From NCBI GenBank assembly GCA_002684755.1, contig NYVS01000110.1, forward strand, positions 1-7,705: a stretch of 7,705 nt of DNA, written 5' to 3'. Positions 6,183 through 7,705 of the stretch are shown here, piece after piece. The position numbers and the translations under genes are program-made. Below the pieces are notes generated by a model. That model saw only the letters and a program-made list of their open reading frames with translations, was not told the origin of the DNA and did no database searches. Each line of letters opens with the position of its first letter. Within the stretch, counting starts at the first letter, position 1. Source of the DNA: Phycisphaerae bacterium. GTDB taxonomy: Bacteria > Planctomycetota > Phycisphaerae > Phycisphaerales > SM1A02.

Positions 6183-7705
6183 CGGCTCAGCTTGTTCTGA
6201 AGCGGTCCGCCCGAGCCCTGTTCAAGAGACAACTCGAGAAGTCGTGAGGCTTCGGTGAGGTCCTCGCTCGCCGCGTCGTCCTCCACACCGGGCATGCTCG
6301 CTCGGTAGGCGAGACAGAGACCCACTTCCGCGGTGACTTCGGAATCGCGGGTCTCGAGGTCGAGCAGGGCGCGACCGATTTCAACCGATCGGTCGAGTCG
6401 GTCGCGGATGTCCGCCGTCGCGGACCCGACCGCTTCGGGATCCAGCCCCTCCGCGATGGCGGCGATCGCGACCTCCGCGAGGTAGCGGTCCGCACGGATG
6501 GCCAGGCGTCGGGCGTCGGCGTCCGGCAGCGTCCGCAGCCGGGGTTCGATGATCGAGTCGCGGAACCGACGAATCATCTCGGCGAAGGCCGTGGTGTCAC
6601 CGCCGTCGAACCGGATCAGCCGGGCGGAGATCGACATCGCCTTCATCACGTCCGACACCCCGCCGCGACGATCGATCGGATCGAGCCACGCGACCTGCTG
6701 GGTGAGTTCGAGATGCTGTTCGAGATGGCGTCGAGCGGTGGCGGGGGCGTCGTCCGCGAGGAGTTCCTGCAGGTAGAGATGGATCTTCGCGAGATCGCGT
6801 CGGGCCCGGTTCGATTCGATTCTCGCGGCGCGATCCGCGAGTCGCTCTCGGCGTTCGAGGGACCGCTCCAGCAGGGTTCGGGCGGTGACACGATCTCCGA
6901 GTCGCCGGTGCCCGTCCGCCATGCGGGCTTCGAGAATCGCGAGGTCGCGATCGGCGTCCTCGCCGTGTCGAGCATGAAACGCATGGGACGCTTCGTACTC
7001 CGCGATCGCCCCTTCGAAGTCCTCCGCGACGATCAGCAGGTCGGCGCGGTCGGTTCCCAGCATCGCGAGCTGGCGTCCGAAATCCTGTCCGGAATTCGAA
7101 CCCGCCTCGGTGAAGAGCGCGATCGCCCGTTCGAGATACGGCAGGCGTTCGGCTCGAGGGGTCGCGTCGGCCTCCTCCATCGCGAGTTGGGCGGCGACCA
7201 GCAGCAGGTCGATCGAATCCGGATGCTCGACGCGGGCCGATTCGAGTTCCTCGGCGATCGCCGACCGGATGGCGGCGGCGGCGGCGGTGTCGCCGAGCGA
7301 GGGATTGCGGCGCTGCCACTGGATCCGCGCCTGTTGGAGCTGGAGCGCGAGCTTGCGGGCCTGGATCGTCGCATCGTCAGGCACCGCCCGGCTCACGCGT
7401 TCGAGTCGATCGAGCATCATCGCGCCGAGGGAACTGGCGGTGTCGAGCTGATTCGCCTCCTGCAGTGAACGAATGAGGCTCTCGGTGCCCGAGGCGGCCG
7501 CTTCGATCTCCAGATCCGCGAGCGCCGCTCGGACCTGTTCGGCCGCTTTGGCCCGGGCGGTCTCGGCGTCGGCCCGGGCGGTCTCGGCGTCGGCCTTCGC
7601 GGAGGTGATCTCGAGCGCCTGCTCCGACGCCCGTGCCGTCAACACCGCGACGGTCGCGAGCGACGCGAAGGCGATGGTGAGCAGGCAGGCGACGGAGACC
7701 GCGAA
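6155..7705 (-). CDS. C-terminal part of membrane-anchored coiled-coil/TPR protein (probable Ser/Thr kinase tail)
   Basis: This gene is cut by the window edge: the frame is open to base 7705, giving 516 residues. A GTG at 7645 could serve as a start, but the 20 residues before it (FAVSVACLLTIAFASLATVA) form a transmembrane helix in the same frame, so the gene almost certainly extends further. After the helix comes a juxtamembrane Ala/Glu/Arg coiled coil (about residues 27-70) with a duplicated heptad, then about 440 residues of helical TPR-like sequence, clearest at FEGAIAEYEASHAFHARHG, RTLLERSLERRERL and TARRHLEQHLELTQ. The order helix, AEA-type coiled coil, TPR is characteristic of planctomycete Ser/Thr protein kinases, whose catalytic domain would lie N-terminal and outside the window. 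No kinase motif is visible here, so that assignment is an inference. It converges on the VTT gene. Confidence 0.85.
   Translation of the reverse strand, partial: FAVSVACLLTIAFASLATVAVLTARASEQALEITSAKADAETARADAETARAKAAEQVRAALADLEIEAAASGTESLIRSLQEANQLDTASSLGAMMLDRLERVSRAVPDDATIQARKLALQLQQARIQWQRRNPSLGDTAAAAAIRSAIAEELESARVEHPDSIDLLLVAAQLAMEEADATPRAERLPYLERAIALFTEAGSNSGQDFGRQLAMLGTDRADLLIVAEDFEGAIAEYEASHAFHARHGEDADRDLAILEARMADGHRRLGDRVTARTLLERSLERRERLADRAARIESNRARRDLAKIHLYLQELLADDAPATARRHLEQHLELTQQVAWLDPIDRRGGVSDVMKAMSISARLIRFDGGDTTAFAEMIRRFRDSIIEPRLRTLPDADARRLAIRADRYLAEVAIAAIAEGLDPEAVGSATADIRDRLDRSVEIGRALLDLETRDSEVTAEVGLCLAYRASMPGVEDDAASEDLTEASRLLELSLEQGSGGPLQNKLSRQLDSLAAS
6175..6194 (+). terminator. 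Weak hairpin at the convergent gene ends
   Basis: AGCTGA (6177-6182) and TCAGCT (6187-6192) form a perfect inverted repeat around a CGGC loop. The stem extends by a G-U and a C-G pair to about eight pairs. It contains the stop codon of the VTT gene and lies inside the coding region of the opposing gene. Only TTCT follows on the plus strand and no T-tract follows on the minus strand, so it is a poor intrinsic terminator. With no intergenic space here, it is the best candidate I can see. Confidence 0.3.
7550..7591 (-). repeat. Perfect 21-bp tandem duplication in coiled coil
   Basis: Two identical, adjacent 21-base units (7550-7570 and 7571-7591) encode DAETARA twice on the minus strand. Twenty-one bases is exactly seven codons, one coiled-coil heptad, so the duplication lengthens the juxtamembrane coiled coil without breaking its register. 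The absence of any mismatch suggests a recent event. Confidence 0.92.

Overview
The window is high-GC bacterial DNA (about 43% GC in the first 90 bases, clearly higher elsewhere) packed with genes. It most resembles Planctomycetota, probably the Phycisphaerae. That placement is an inference from three things: the wording of the YebC protein (AIDDAKAVNMPKD, YEGYGPGG), the abundance of TPR and lipoproteins, and a partial membrane-anchored coiled-coil/TPR protein of the kind found at the C-terminus of planctomycete Ser/Thr kinases. No rRNA, tRNA, CRISPR array, transposase or phage gene was seen.

Five genes run left to right. A short AT-richer leader (1 to about 90) is followed by five 9-base tandem repeats (95-139). 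Next comes a very large TPR lipoprotein (about 1,150 aa, ending at 3633) whose lipoprotein signal peptide is visible but has no ordinary start codon in its own frame. After a 75-base gap come yebC (3709-4446), acylphosphatase (4443-4775, a 4-base GTGA overlap with yebC), a small unrecognised lipoprotein (4823-5347, or 4772-5347 with an ATGA overlap) and a VTT/DedA-like membrane protein (5418-6182). The tight spacing from yebC onward suggests one transcription unit, which the TPR gene may also feed.

One gene runs the other way: a 3'-terminal fragment on the minus strand (6155 to the window edge). It reads as a transmembrane helix, a juxtamembrane coiled coil and a long helical TPR-like region. 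Its end overlaps the end of the VTT gene by 28 bases.

Functionally this is mainly cell-envelope and housekeeping material: two lipoproteins, one polytopic membrane protein, one membrane-anchored scaffold or kinase tail, a translation/regulatory factor and a small hydrolase. I see no convincing new defence or mobile system. The points most worth a second look are the reading-frame problem at the start of the large lipoprotein, the tandem repeat lying in its apparent n-region, a PPPP run in that protein upstream of yebC, and a perfect one-heptad duplication in the coiled coil of the minus-strand gene.
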